From Flavobacterium psychrophilum (lineage in GTDB: Bacteria; Bacteroidota; Bacteroidia; Flavobacteriales; Flavobacteriaceae): a stretch of 64,000 nucleotides of DNA. The notes beneath the pieces are model-generated. The model saw only the letters and a list, made by a program, of their open reading frames with translations, did no database searches and was not told the DNA's origin. Positions 18,013 through 25,949 of this stretch are shown one piece after another; the stretch's first letter is position 1; every line of letters begins with the position of its first letter. The DNA is taken from contig CAMAQD010000014.1 in NCBI GenBank assembly GCA_945860385.1, positions 1 to 64,000 of the forward strand. The letters are read 5' to 3'. Position numbers and translations under genes: made by a program.

Positions 18013-19560
18013 ATGATACTTCTATATCATAATGGCGCAAATGTAGTAGCGTTGGCTCATGCCAAGGCTTTTGGTATGGAAAAAGTTAGCGGTAAATCGA
18101 TAGCTGCAGTTCTTATTGAAGTGGCGCAAGCGTATCCAACCGAAATACTGGTCTGGTGTCATGAAAGTCAGAAAGAACAACTCAATATTTCGGAGATTGA
18201 ACATTTGTTGCATCACAAGAAATTATTCCTTTCCTATAACCCATCCAATACTTCATTTTTAGATTCGGCTATTGGCTATGTTGATACTTCCCTTTTTGTG
18301 CGAGTCAACAAAACGGTTTCTTTTCCGACCTGGCAAATGAGCAGTACTGTGGGCTGTCTGTATGCTGAAGTTTTGTTGGCTTTAGGTGCTGAAATTCCAT
18401 TGGATACTAATTTTGATTATTTTCTGTGTTCTTTGGGAAAGCTATTGCTGCCTAAGGGATTATTGTGTTATTCTGAGCCCCGACTTTTAAAAAGTGCAGT
18501 CGAACGTGTTCCAGCCAAAGCAAATCAATACCTACTTTTTCGTTTTGTAAAGCAACATTATAGAACGCGTTGGGTTTTCTTATTGTTGTTGAATCTATTT
18601 TTGTATGAACGGAAATTCCCGCTGTTGCCATTTCTTTTTTCTCTTTTTTACCAAAACAGAAGCAAGTTAACTCTTAATGTGGATGGTATAAAAGCACAAT
18701 CCTCCAGAAAAGTTATTGATACAGGCACAGTAGATGTTATTATTCCAACCATTGGCAGAAAGACTTATTTGTATGATGTGTTGCAGGATTTTTCGAAACA
18801 GACCCATTTGCCGAAAAAGATTGTCATTGTGGAACAAAATACCGAAGCGGGAAGTACGAGCGAACTGGATTATCTGACCCAGGAAAAATGGCCGTTTGAA
18901 ATCCAGCATATTTTTACGCATCAGGCCGGTGCCTGCAATGGCCGTAATCAGGCTTTGGATCAAACCCAAAGCGAATGGGTTTTCCTGGCAGATGATGACA
19001 ACCGTTTTGGGGCTAGTTTAGTGTCGGATATTTTTAGCAAGATTGCACAATTTGGCCATCCAGTGGTTACGACCTCTTATCCTCAAAAAAATGAAATAAA
19101 GAAATACACTAAAGTAATTCAATGGCCTACTTTTGGAGCTGGGAACAGTTTTGTTCGAAGGGATATTTTGTCTAATGTAAAATTCAATAAAGCCTTTGAA
19201 TTTGGTTATGGCGAAGACGGCGATTTCGGAATGCAGTTGCGGAATTTAGGGTACGATGTCTTATATTTGCCTGAACCTGAAATATTGCATTTGAAAGCCC
19301 CAGTTGGAGGTTTTAGAACTCAACCCGTATTGCAGTGGCATGCCGATAGCATTCAGCCTAAACCCTCGCCAACGATACTATTGTATCAGATTTTACACAA
19401 CACTAAAAACCAAATTAATAGTTATAAAACTATATTGTTCTTTAAATATTATAAGTTTCAAAAGATTAAAAATCCGATACGGTATTATCAATATTTTCAG
19501 AAACAATGGGAGCGGAGTGTGTTTTGGGCGAACGAATTAAAAAGACAAAATGAAGTTTAG
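18013..19560 (+). CDS. GT2-family glycosyltransferase with an N-terminal extension
   Basis: A 515-residue protein. The GT2 domain starts only near residue 238 (TVDVIIPTIGRK) and contains IVEQNTEAGS, AGACNGRNQAL, FLADDDNRF for metal binding, and EFGYGEDGDFGMQLRNLGYDVLYLPE, a typical galactosyl/rhamnosyl-transferase acceptor loop. The first 235 residues form a separate domain I do not recognise, opening with ILLYHNGANVVALAHAKAFG. It overlaps the next GT2 gene by 11 bases. The extra domain could recognise the lipid-linked acceptor, but that is inference. Confidence 0.75.
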   Translation: MILLYHNGANVVALAHAKAFGMEKVSGKSIAAVLIEVAQAYPTEILVWCHESQKEQLNISEIEHLLHHKKLFLSYNPSNTSFLDSAIGYVDTSLFVRVNKTVSFPTWQMSSTVGCLYAEVLLALGAEIPLDTNFDYFLCSLGKLLLPKGLLCYSEPRLLKSAVERVPAKANQYLLFRFVKQHYRTRWVFLLLLNLFLYERKFPLLPFLFSLFYQNRSKLTLNVDGIKAQSSRKVIDTGTVDVIIPTIGRKTYLYDVLQDFSKQTHLPKKIVIVEQNTEAGSTSELDYLTQEKWPFEIQHIFTHQAGACNGRNQALDQTQSEWVFLADDDNRFGASLVSDIFSKIAQFGHPVVTTSYPQKNEIKKYTKVIQWPTFGAGNSFVRRDILSNVKFNKAFEFGYGEDGDFGMQLRNLGYDVLYLPEPEILHLKAPVGGFRTQPVLQWHADSIQPKPSPTILLYQILHNTKNQINSYKTILFFKYYKFQKIKNPIRYYQYFQKQWERSVFWANELKRQNEV

Positions 19561-20545
19561 TCTCATTATCTGCACCTATATGCGTCCGCAATCGGTGCTG
19601 CAGTTGTTGCAATCGGTTCAGGAACAAACTTTGTATCCCGATGAAATTCTCATCATCGATGGTTCTATGAATCAAGAAACTGAACATATTCTTAGCGAAA
19701 ATCAATTTCAGCATTTGCATTATTTTGCGGTTCCACCCGAACATCGCGGCTTGACCCAACAACGCAATTATGGAATAGAACGAATAGGAACAATGATGGA
19801 AGTTGTTTGTTTCCTGGATGACGATACCGTTTTAGAGCCAAATTATTTTGAAGCAATAATCCTAACGTTCGAAGGGAATTCCAACATTACAGGTGTGGGC
19901 GGGGTAGCCCTAAATGAAAACAGTTGGACCTTGGCCGATCCGAATCAAAAATACGATTCCCGCCGTTATTATTTATGGGAAGGATTTGTATATAAGGAAG
20001 GGCAACGCAATGTCGTTCGCAATTATCTAGGACTACAAACTCATTTAGGTCCCGGACGGATGCCGGATTATTCGCATGGCAAAACCTGTGGGTTTCCTTT
20101 AAATGGCAAAACGTATGAAGTAGATTTATTGATAGGGATGTCGTTTGCTTTTCGCAGAAAAGTAGTGGATTCCATTCGATTCTCCCGCTATTTTGAAGGC
20201 TATGGCTTGTATGAAGACGCCGATTTTAGTCTCCGAGCTTTGTCATTTGGCAAAAATGTTGTCAATACCAAAGCCCAGTTGAGCCATTTTCACCATCCGT
20301 CAGGAAGACCCAATCACTACCGTTATGGTAAAATGGTGGTTCGTAACGGTTGGTATGTTTGGAGAGTCAAAAATCCAAAACCTTCATTCGATGCTAAAAT
20401 AAAATGGCATTCGATCACTTTACTGTTGACTTTAATCCGATTTACCAATACTTTTACGGCCAATAAAAAAAAGGAAGCGTTTACCGAAGCGATGGGCAGA
20501 GCCATCGGTTGGTGGAGTTTGTTGGTGAACAGGCCTCAATACTAA
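19550..20545 (+). CDS. GT2-family glycosyltransferase
   Basis: A 331-residue GT2 protein. The first strand FSLIICTYMRPQSV, IIDGSMNQE, RGLTQQRNYGI and VVCFLDDDTVLEP define the GT-A domain in residues 1-100. The later EGYGLYEDADFSLRALSFG has the ED/D acceptor pattern of this subfamily, and FHHPSGRPN follows. It lies directly after another GT2 with the same acceptor pattern, suggesting that the pair adds consecutive residues. The start codon lies inside the upstream gene. Confidence 0.85.
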   Translation: MKFSLIICTYMRPQSVLQLLQSVQEQTLYPDEILIIDGSMNQETEHILSENQFQHLHYFAVPPEHRGLTQQRNYGIERIGTMMEVVCFLDDDTVLEPNYFEAIILTFEGNSNITGVGGVALNENSWTLADPNQKYDSRRYYLWEGFVYKEGQRNVVRNYLGLQTHLGPGRMPDYSHGKTCGFPLNGKTYEVDLLIGMSFAFRRKVVDSIRFSRYFEGYGLYEDADFSLRALSFGKNVVNTKAQLSHFHHPSGRPNHYRYGKMVVRNGWYVWRVKNPKPSFDAKIKWHSITLLLTLIRFTNTFTANKKKEAFTEAMGRAIGWWSLLVNRPQY

Positions 20546-20557
20546 ATAGCGTATCGT

Positions 20558-21838
20558 ATGAAGAGAATTATTGATTTTGTAACCAAAAATCCTGTTTTAA
20601 TAACGGCCTTGATTTGTTTTTTGTTTTATTTTTTGCCTTTCAAACCCAAGCCCTTTGGAGATGGAGAATACCACGACGGAACCTTACAATTCATTCACTA
20701 TATTCTTGACGGTTTTCAAGGAACGGTTCGCATTGACAAAGGACTCTTTACTTTGTTTTACTATTTGGTTCCCTATTCATTAGGATATGTTTTTCATAAT
20801 GATACCGTTTTTTATCTTTTTGGGGTTATTTTTAATTCGATAATTACGTGTTGGGCTATTCATTATTTATTTAAGGCCTTTGATTTGTTGCAATTCTCCA
20901 CTACTTCAAAATTTTGGACCGTAGTAGTGTTGAACTTGTTTCCTATTCATGTTTATTATGCCATGGGAATATTGGCCGAAAGTGCCGCTTTTTTTGGAGT
21001 TTCCCTTTTTGTTTACACGTGGTTAAAAATACTGGCAAAGACTAAGTCGGTACACTATTTTTTATTGTTGTCCTTTTCATTAGTAATTGTGTCGGGAACC
21101 CGTCCTAATTTATTACCTTTTCTGGTATTATTTTCGCTCTATTTTTTAACGATAACAGCGGAATGGAAAAATAAAATTGTTTTTATTTCGTCTCTAGCTT
21201 TACTGGTGCTAGCGTTGGCTTTGATTGAAAAAAAAATCAACAATACGGATGGTGCCTTTAAAAAAGACATCTTCAGAAGGCATTTACTTTGGTCACGATA
21301 CGAATTACGGGATGATCCCTGGAACTGGTTGCCGCAAGACGGACAGCAAGAATTTGCCACTTCCGATTACCTCCATAATCTGGAAAAAAGGGCCGAACTA
21401 GATTCCATTTGTGTCGCCAATAATCTGGACAAGACCCGTTATTACATTGATTGGGTTGCTAATGACATTATTCAAAATCCGGGACTGACCCTTCGGCAGT
21501 ATGGTTTGAAGTTTTTTCAATCTCAAACCTTTGTCATTTCGCCGATAATGAAATACAACAAGAGTAATTTTGTCAAGTGGGGTATTCATATTTACATTAA
21601 TAGCATCAATTATATCCTGATTTTATTTTCAATAGGATCGATGATAATCTTATATCGAAAAAAAGACTACCAACTATTAGTCCCCTTTCTATTGCTATGG
21701 GGTTGGAGTTTGGTATATGTTTTTGTTTTTCATTCGGAACAACGATATATGTTTCCTGTGCGACCCTTTTTAATCTTTTTATTTGCTTATTTTATAAATG
21801 ATTATTTTCAAAAACCTTCCTTAAATGGAAAATTGTGA
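20558..21838 (+). CDS. GT-C-like polytopic membrane glycosyltransferase (PMT/ArnT-like)
   Basis: A 426-residue membrane protein with about ten to eleven hydrophobic helices and an acidic periplasmic loop right after the first helix (GDGEYHDG, residues about 36-43), the layout of lipid-phosphosugar-dependent GT-C transferases. Later comes an extended non-membrane region (about 225-305) with YDPW-like aromatic residues, then three more helices. It probably transfers a sugar from an undecaprenyl-phosphate donor outside the membrane. The family match is by topology and acidic motif only. It is the last gene before a 694-base gap. Confidence 0.55.
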   Translation: MKRIIDFVTKNPVLITALICFLFYFLPFKPKPFGDGEYHDGTLQFIHYILDGFQGTVRIDKGLFTLFYYLVPYSLGYVFHNDTVFYLFGVIFNSIITCWAIHYLFKAFDLLQFSTTSKFWTVVVLNLFPIHVYYAMGILAESAAFFGVSLFVYTWLKILAKTKSVHYFLLLSFSLVIVSGTRPNLLPFLVLFSLYFLTITAEWKNKIVFISSLALLVLALALIEKKINNTDGAFKKDIFRRHLLWSRYELRDDPWNWLPQDGQQEFATSDYLHNLEKRAELDSICVANNLDKTRYYIDWVANDIIQNPGLTLRQYGLKFFQSQTFVISPIMKYNKSNFVKWGIHIYINSINYILILFSIGSMIILYRKKDYQLLVPFLLLWGWSLVYVFVFHSEQRYMFPVRPFLIFLFAYFINDYFQKPSLNGKL

Positions 21839-22532
21839 AAGCCCCCTTTTTTACAACTTTTATACTATTTGAATTGTTTTTAATGGTATGTTACTGTAAA
21901 AAGGAATTTAGAAATCATTTAAAAAGCAAATACCTTGTAATTTCACAATTGATTATTTAGAAAACGTAGAAATCTTAGTTTTTAATTTTTTAGTAGTATC
22001 AAAAAGTCGAATAAAATAAGTAAAGCATTTTGAAGGGGACATTTATTTGCCTAATTTCACCACCTAAGTGGAGAAAAGTATCGGAATGCCGCATTCAGGT
22101 GGGTTAAATTCTTTTGGGTGTAAATATGTTAAAGTAGTTCATATAAAACTTAAAAGAATTCTAAAGGGGAAACTCACAATAGAATTAGCGGTTTTCAGCC
22201 ACACAGAAACAGAATACTGAAACACTATGGAAAGGAATTATTTTAGTATAGTGGTTTTAAGAATCTGAAATCATGTTGTGAAGCTTTTAGAAACATGGCC
22301 TAAGAGCTAATTTATTTTTGATTCCTACGATTGCTTTGCCCATTTTGTTTTTCGACATCTTCAAAGAATTGCTCTTTTGTGCTTGGTTTATTGGTATATT
22401 TATTACTAGTGTACCCAATAATCTAAAGGAATGCTCTTTAAAAAAAGGAATGACTTGATTATGTTATCAGGAACGAGTTTTCAGAACTACATATCTAGCC
22501 TTGTTTAGGCAAAAGATAAAAAATAATTACAA
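21839..22532. other. Long intergenic region with no intact gene
   Basis: These 694 bases lie between the GT-C-like gene and the polymerase-like gene. Both strands contain only short, interrupted frames. A stretch near 22030-22200 and one near 22320-22440 have a base composition closer to coding DNA than the rest, so a decayed gene or insertion is possible, but I cannot identify it. I see no clear promoter box for the gene at 22533. Confidence 0.4.
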
Positions 22533-23858
22533 ATGAAAAAAGAAGATATTGCCTATTTTCAAATCATCCTTTTCCACGCGGTGCTGGGATTTTTGGTTTA
22601 CTTAATTCCTTTTGTATCCAAAATATATGGCTATGGGATTTTTATCATCGGAATTTATTATGTCATAAAGACTCAAAATAAGAAAAACGAAGCCCTGATT
22701 GCAGCTGCTTATGTCGTAGGAAGTGAAATTTTCCTTCGGATGACTGGGGGGAACCCCTTGTATGAAATTTCTAAATATGGAGTAATGCTTTTTATTTTTA
22801 TGGGGATGTACTATAGTGGCTTTTCCAAGGGTGCGACTCCCTATTGGATTTTCCTGCTGCTTTTGGTACCCGGTATTGTGCTTACCACTTTTGTGCTAAA
22901 TTTTGACACCAATATGCGGAATTCTATTGCCTTCAATATATCAGGTCCAGTATGTTTGGGGGTGGCTTCCATCTACACTTTCAGAAGAAAGATTCCTGTA
23001 GAGCAGATGAATTCCATTATTCTTAGTATGGGGCTTCCCATTGTAACTTGTATGGTGTATCTCACCTTTTACACCCCTAACATTCGAGATGTTATTACCT
23101 CTACACAATCTAGTTATGAAACTTCGGGTGGTTTTGGGCCGAACCAAGTTGCTACTTTTTTGGGATTAGGGATGTTTATCTTTTTTTCCAGAACTATTCT
23201 GGAGTCCCGAACGAAATTTATGCTAGGTCTAAATCTGTTTGTTGCCATCAATATGAGTTATAGGGGCATGGTGACTTTCTCTCGGGGGGGTATGATTACC
23301 GGCTTTCTGATGATTCTCTTGTTATTATTGTTCCTCTATTACAAATCGAACTACACCGGCAGGGTCAAACTCAATTATGTTATAGTTTTTATCGGGGTGG
23401 CCATGGTTACTACCTGGACCTACACTTCCTTCCAGACGGGGGGACTAATTGATAAACGGTATGCCAATCAGGATGCCAGAGGAAGGAAGAAGGAATCCAA
23501 GTTTACTGGTAGGGAAGATGTAGCTAAAGGTGAAATAGATCTTTTCTTAAAGAATCCTATATTTGGCGTGGGCGTGGGCAAGGGAGTTGAGTTGCGTAAA
23601 GAGGAAAGCGGAAATGGTACTTTATCTCATGACGAAATTACCCGGATGTTGGCCGAGCACGGTTCCTTGGGTATTGTCGGGTTGCTATTGCTCTTCTTCA
23701 CCCCTTTGTTTTTATATGTGGAGAACAAATTTAATATGTTTCTGCTGTGTTTTTTAGCGTTCTGGTTTTTAACCATTAATCATGCTGCTATGCGAACCGC
23801 TGCACCCGCCTTTGTGTATTCGTTGTCGTTGCTGAATGTTTATTTTGGGGAGAAGTAG
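22533..23858 (+). CDS. O-antigen polymerase/ligase-like membrane protein (Wzy_C)
   Basis: A 441-residue integral membrane protein with about eleven hydrophobic helices. The large periplasmic loop carries SYETSGGFGPNQVATFLGLG and, later, FLKNPIFGVGVGKG followed by HDEITRMLAEHGSLGIVG, the conserved pattern of O-antigen ligase/polymerase (Wzy_C) proteins. It likely joins repeat units on the periplasmic side or ligates the glycan. The TAG stop at 23856-23858 abuts a heptamer repeat array. A second protein of this class sits at 58399, so the window has two polymerase candidates. Confidence 0.75.
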   Translation: MKKEDIAYFQIILFHAVLGFLVYLIPFVSKIYGYGIFIIGIYYVIKTQNKKNEALIAAAYVVGSEIFLRMTGGNPLYEISKYGVMLFIFMGMYYSGFSKGATPYWIFLLLLVPGIVLTTFVLNFDTNMRNSIAFNISGPVCLGVASIYTFRRKIPVEQMNSIILSMGLPIVTCMVYLTFYTPNIRDVITSTQSSYETSGGFGPNQVATFLGLGMFIFFSRTILESRTKFMLGLNLFVAINMSYRGMVTFSRGGMITGFLMILLLLLFLYYKSNYTGRVKLNYVIVFIGVAMVTTWTYTSFQTGGLIDKRYANQDARGRKKESKFTGREDVAKGEIDLFLKNPIFGVGVGKGVELRKEESGNGTLSHDEITRMLAEHGSLGIVGLLLLFFTPLFLYVENKFNMFLLCFLAFWFLTINHAAMRTAAPAFVYSLSLLNVYFGEK

Positions 23859-24165
23859 GTAGCAGGTTGCAGGTTTCAGATAGCAGGTTGCAAGTTGCAG
23901 ATGGCAGGTTGCAGGTTGCAGGTAGCAGGTTGCAGGTTGCAGATGGCAGGTTGCAGGTAGCAGGTAGCAGGTTGCAGGTTTCAGGTAGCAGGTTGCAGAT
24001 GGCAGGTTTCAGGTGGCAGGTTTCAGGTTGCAGGTTGCAGATGGCAGGTTGCAGGTTTCAGATAGCAGGTTTCAGGTTGCAGATAGCAGGTTTCAGATGG
24101 CAGGTTGCAGGTTTCAGATAGCAGGTCTCAGGTTGCAGTGTTCAGTTGGCAGATTGCCGACTGTG
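23857..24165 (+). repeat. Heptamer tandem repeat array (consensus T-D-G-C-A-G-R)
   Basis: About 44 contiguous seven-base units of the types TTGCAGG, TAGCAGG, TTTCAGG, TTGCAGA and TGGCAGG fill this stretch in perfect seven-base register. Seven is not a multiple of three, so each frame repeats every 21 bases; an 84-codon frame at 23867-24121 is only a product of the repeat. The array begins at the stop codon of the polymerase-like gene and ends just before the four-helix-bundle gene. Inverted heptamers reappear at 24579-24618 on the other side. Confidence 0.95.
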
Positions 24166-24186
24166 TGCAGTTGACTATTGAACTAT

Positions 24187-24546
24187 TTATAAAAATTTAT
24201 CTGGATTATTCATCATATAGTTTAATAGCTTACCAACTTCAAGGCTTTTTGATGTTAAGGTTTCTAAATCATTTTTATTAATATAATCGCAAGCATTTGA
24301 ATATTCTAACCATACTTGAGTTTCAGCATTTTCAGCATCACTATCTGTTAATTTCGAAACAAAATGTTTTTCATATTTTCTTTTTCTTGTTGCTTCTGCG
24401 ATATTAGCCGATACACTTCTGGAAGAACGCCTAATTTGATCTGTCAATGAATATTTTTCTTCAGAAGGAAAACTTTTTGAAATAGAAAATATTTCCATTG
24501 CTAATTCAAATGATTTCTTATAAGCTAGTAAATCCTGAAATCTCAT
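24187..24546 (-). CDS. Four-helix-bundle protein (S23/23S rRNA intervening-sequence type)
   Basis: A 119-residue protein of the S23/IVP four-helix-bundle family. The opening FQDLLAYKKSFELA, the central RRSSRSVSANIAEA and the EVGKLLNYMM near the C-terminus are hallmarks. Members are encoded in 23S rRNA intervening sequences or as stand-alone genes in Bacteroidota; relatives act as accessory proteins of diversity-generating retroelements. Its molecular role is unknown. Here it stands alone between two oppositely oriented blocks of heptamer repeats, which suggests a mobile cassette. Confidence 0.85.
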   Translation of the reverse strand: MRFQDLLAYKKSFELAMEIFSISKSFPSEEKYSLTDQIRRSSRSVSANIAEATRKRKYEKHFVSKLTDSDAENAETQVWLEYSNACDYINKNDLETLTSKSLEVGKLLNYMMNNPDKFL

Positions 24547-24578
24547 AATTTATATGTTAAATTTATCTAATCTGTTTT

Positions 24579-24618
24579 CTGCCATCTGCTTCTTGAAACT
24601 TGCCGCTGCAACCTGCTA
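24579..24618 (-). repeat. Inverted heptamer repeats flanking the four-helix-bundle gene
   Basis: Read on the minus strand, the bases begin TAGCAGG TTGCAG and continue with TTTCAAG, GCAGATG and GCAGA units, the same vocabulary as the plus-strand array at 23857-24165 but in opposite orientation. The first unit supplies the TAG stop of the SDR gene that ends at 24616. The block is shorter and more degenerate than the left array. Confidence 0.8.
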
Positions 24619-25497
24619 ATTTCTTTTCTTTGCTTTAATCATCATTTCCAACTGATCCCACAATTCTTCGGGTATGGCTTCGAGAATGTTGAATTCTCCG
24701 GCGCCTTTTAGCCATTCGCCACCATCAATCACAATGACTTCGCCGTTGATGTAGCCTGAGAAATCCGACACCAAATAGGCTGCGAGATTGGCTAGTTCCT
24801 GATGATTTCCTACTCTTCCTAAAGGTACTTTTTTGGCCATATCAAACTTTTCGGCTAAGTCACCTGGTAATAGTCTGTCCCAAGCGCCTTGGGTAGGGAA
24901 AGGTCCTGGTGCGATGGCATTAGACCGGATTCCGTATTTGGCCCATTCCACGGCGAGACTTCGGGTCATTGCCAAAACACCGGCTTTGGCAGCCGCACTT
25001 GGCACCACATAAGCTGATCCAGTGAAGGCGTAAGTAGTTACGATATTCAATATGGTTGCCGTTGTCTGTTTGGTTTCGATCCAATGTTTTCCAAAAGCCA
25101 GCGTACAGTTTTTAGAACCTTTTAGTACAATATCAATCACGGTATCGAAGGCATTGGCTGATAATCTTTCGGTTGGTGAGATGAAATTTCCTGCGGCATT
25201 GTTGAGCAATACGTCCACTTTGCCAAATGCTTTTATCACTTCTTGCAACATATTTTCGACTTGATCGTAATGCCTCACATCGCACTGGACTGCTAAGCAA
25301 GTTCCCCCTGTTTGGGTTTCGAGTTCTTTGGCTGTGCTTTGGAGTTTTTCCAAGTCACGGGAACTGATGGCTACTTTTGCACCGAGTTCCAAAAAATATT
25401 GGGTCATAGCTTTTGCTAGTCCGCTACCACCACCCGTTACCACAATCACTTTGCCTTTTAAGGCATCATCCCGAAGCATTTTTGCTGAGAAATCCAT
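24616..25497 (-). CDS. SDR-family oxidoreductase, 2,4-dienoyl-CoA reductase-like
   Basis: A 293-residue short-chain dehydrogenase/reductase. The NADP(H)-binding motif TGGGSGLAKA spans residues 21-30 and NNAAG 99-103. The standard catalytic Tyr of YxxxK is replaced by Ser: Y156, S167 and K171 have exactly the spacing (11 and 4) of the Tyr-Ser-Lys triad in mammalian 2,4-dienoyl-CoA reductase, and APGPFPTQGAWDRL matches that subfamily. It likely reduces unsaturated acyl-CoA during fatty-acid breakdown. It lies on the same strand as the mutase gene. The stop codon TAG belongs to the flanking repeat. Confidence 0.8.
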   Translation of the reverse strand: MDFSAKMLRDDALKGKVIVVTGGGSGLAKAMTQYFLELGAKVAISSRDLEKLQSTAKELETQTGGTCLAVQCDVRHYDQVENMLQEVIKAFGKVDVLLNNAAGNFISPTERLSANAFDTVIDIVLKGSKNCTLAFGKHWIETKQTTATILNIVTTYAFTGSAYVVPSAAAKAGVLAMTRSLAVEWAKYGIRSNAIAPGPFPTQGAWDRLLPGDLAEKFDMAKKVPLGRVGNHQELANLAAYLVSDFSGYINGEVIVIDGGEWLKGAGEFNILEAIPEELWDQLEMMIKAKKRN

Positions 25498-25949
25498 AGT
25501 TTTATTTTTTAGAGATGTAAATGTAAGGAAAAATAATTAGTAGGCATGCCTAGTAAAACAGGAAAGAATTTTTTAAACAGATGGCAACACAATCTAAATC
25601 TTACTAGAGGAATATTATGTAATTTCTTTTATGGGTTTTGACTAATCCATCTTATTGATCAGGACCTATCGCTTTTTGAACCATTAAGAAATTAAGAGAA
25701 ATTAAGGCCTAATTGGTTAACTAATGGCTAACAAAAAACCAATGGTAAGGGCAGTTTCAAAAGGTAATGTGCTACACAAAGCTACAACAGCTAGCACCGC
25801 TTCACTGCGTTACGCTCGCAATGACAAAAGGGCCTGTTTTTGTTGTTTTAAGCAAAGACAAACCACTCTAGTGGGTGAAGTGGAATGATTTACCGATTTT
25901 AGTTTAGAAAACCTCAGAGGTTTTTTTAAACCTTTGAGGTTTAGTAGTT
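25498..25949. other. Intergenic region with dispersed repeats
   Basis: This 452-base gap holds no gene. It contains a 36-base CATTAAG-rich element at 25679-25714, a second copy of which lies at 30675-30710 (30 of 36 bases alike by eye); a short segment around 25799-25826 that reads like a dispersed genomic repeat; and a hairpin at 25909-25942 beyond the 3' end of the mutase gene. A TACATTTA box about 30 bases upstream of the SDR gene (minus strand) resembles a promoter. Confidence 0.5.
25909..25942 (-). terminator. Hairpin terminator after the mutase gene
   Basis: The arms at 25909-25923 and 25928-25942 pair over 15 bases (one G-U pair) with a TTTT loop, directly beyond the minus-strand mutase stop at 25950. 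On the minus strand the run after the stem is only TTTTC, so termination may be weak; the outer arms alone would also form a repeat-type palindrome. Confidence 0.5.

Noticed and set aside
17646..18014. A 122-codon minus-strand frame.
   Set aside because: It is the antisense of the FkbM methyltransferase gene, which has the conserved motifs.
23867..24121. An 84-codon plus-strand open frame with LQVAGSR repeats.
   Set aside because: It arises from the seven-base tandem repeat, which is open in more than one frame; there is no sign of selection on protein.
23857..24165. The repeat array as a possible CRISPR array.
   Set aside because: Units are seven bases, contiguous and without spacers; no cas genes are near.
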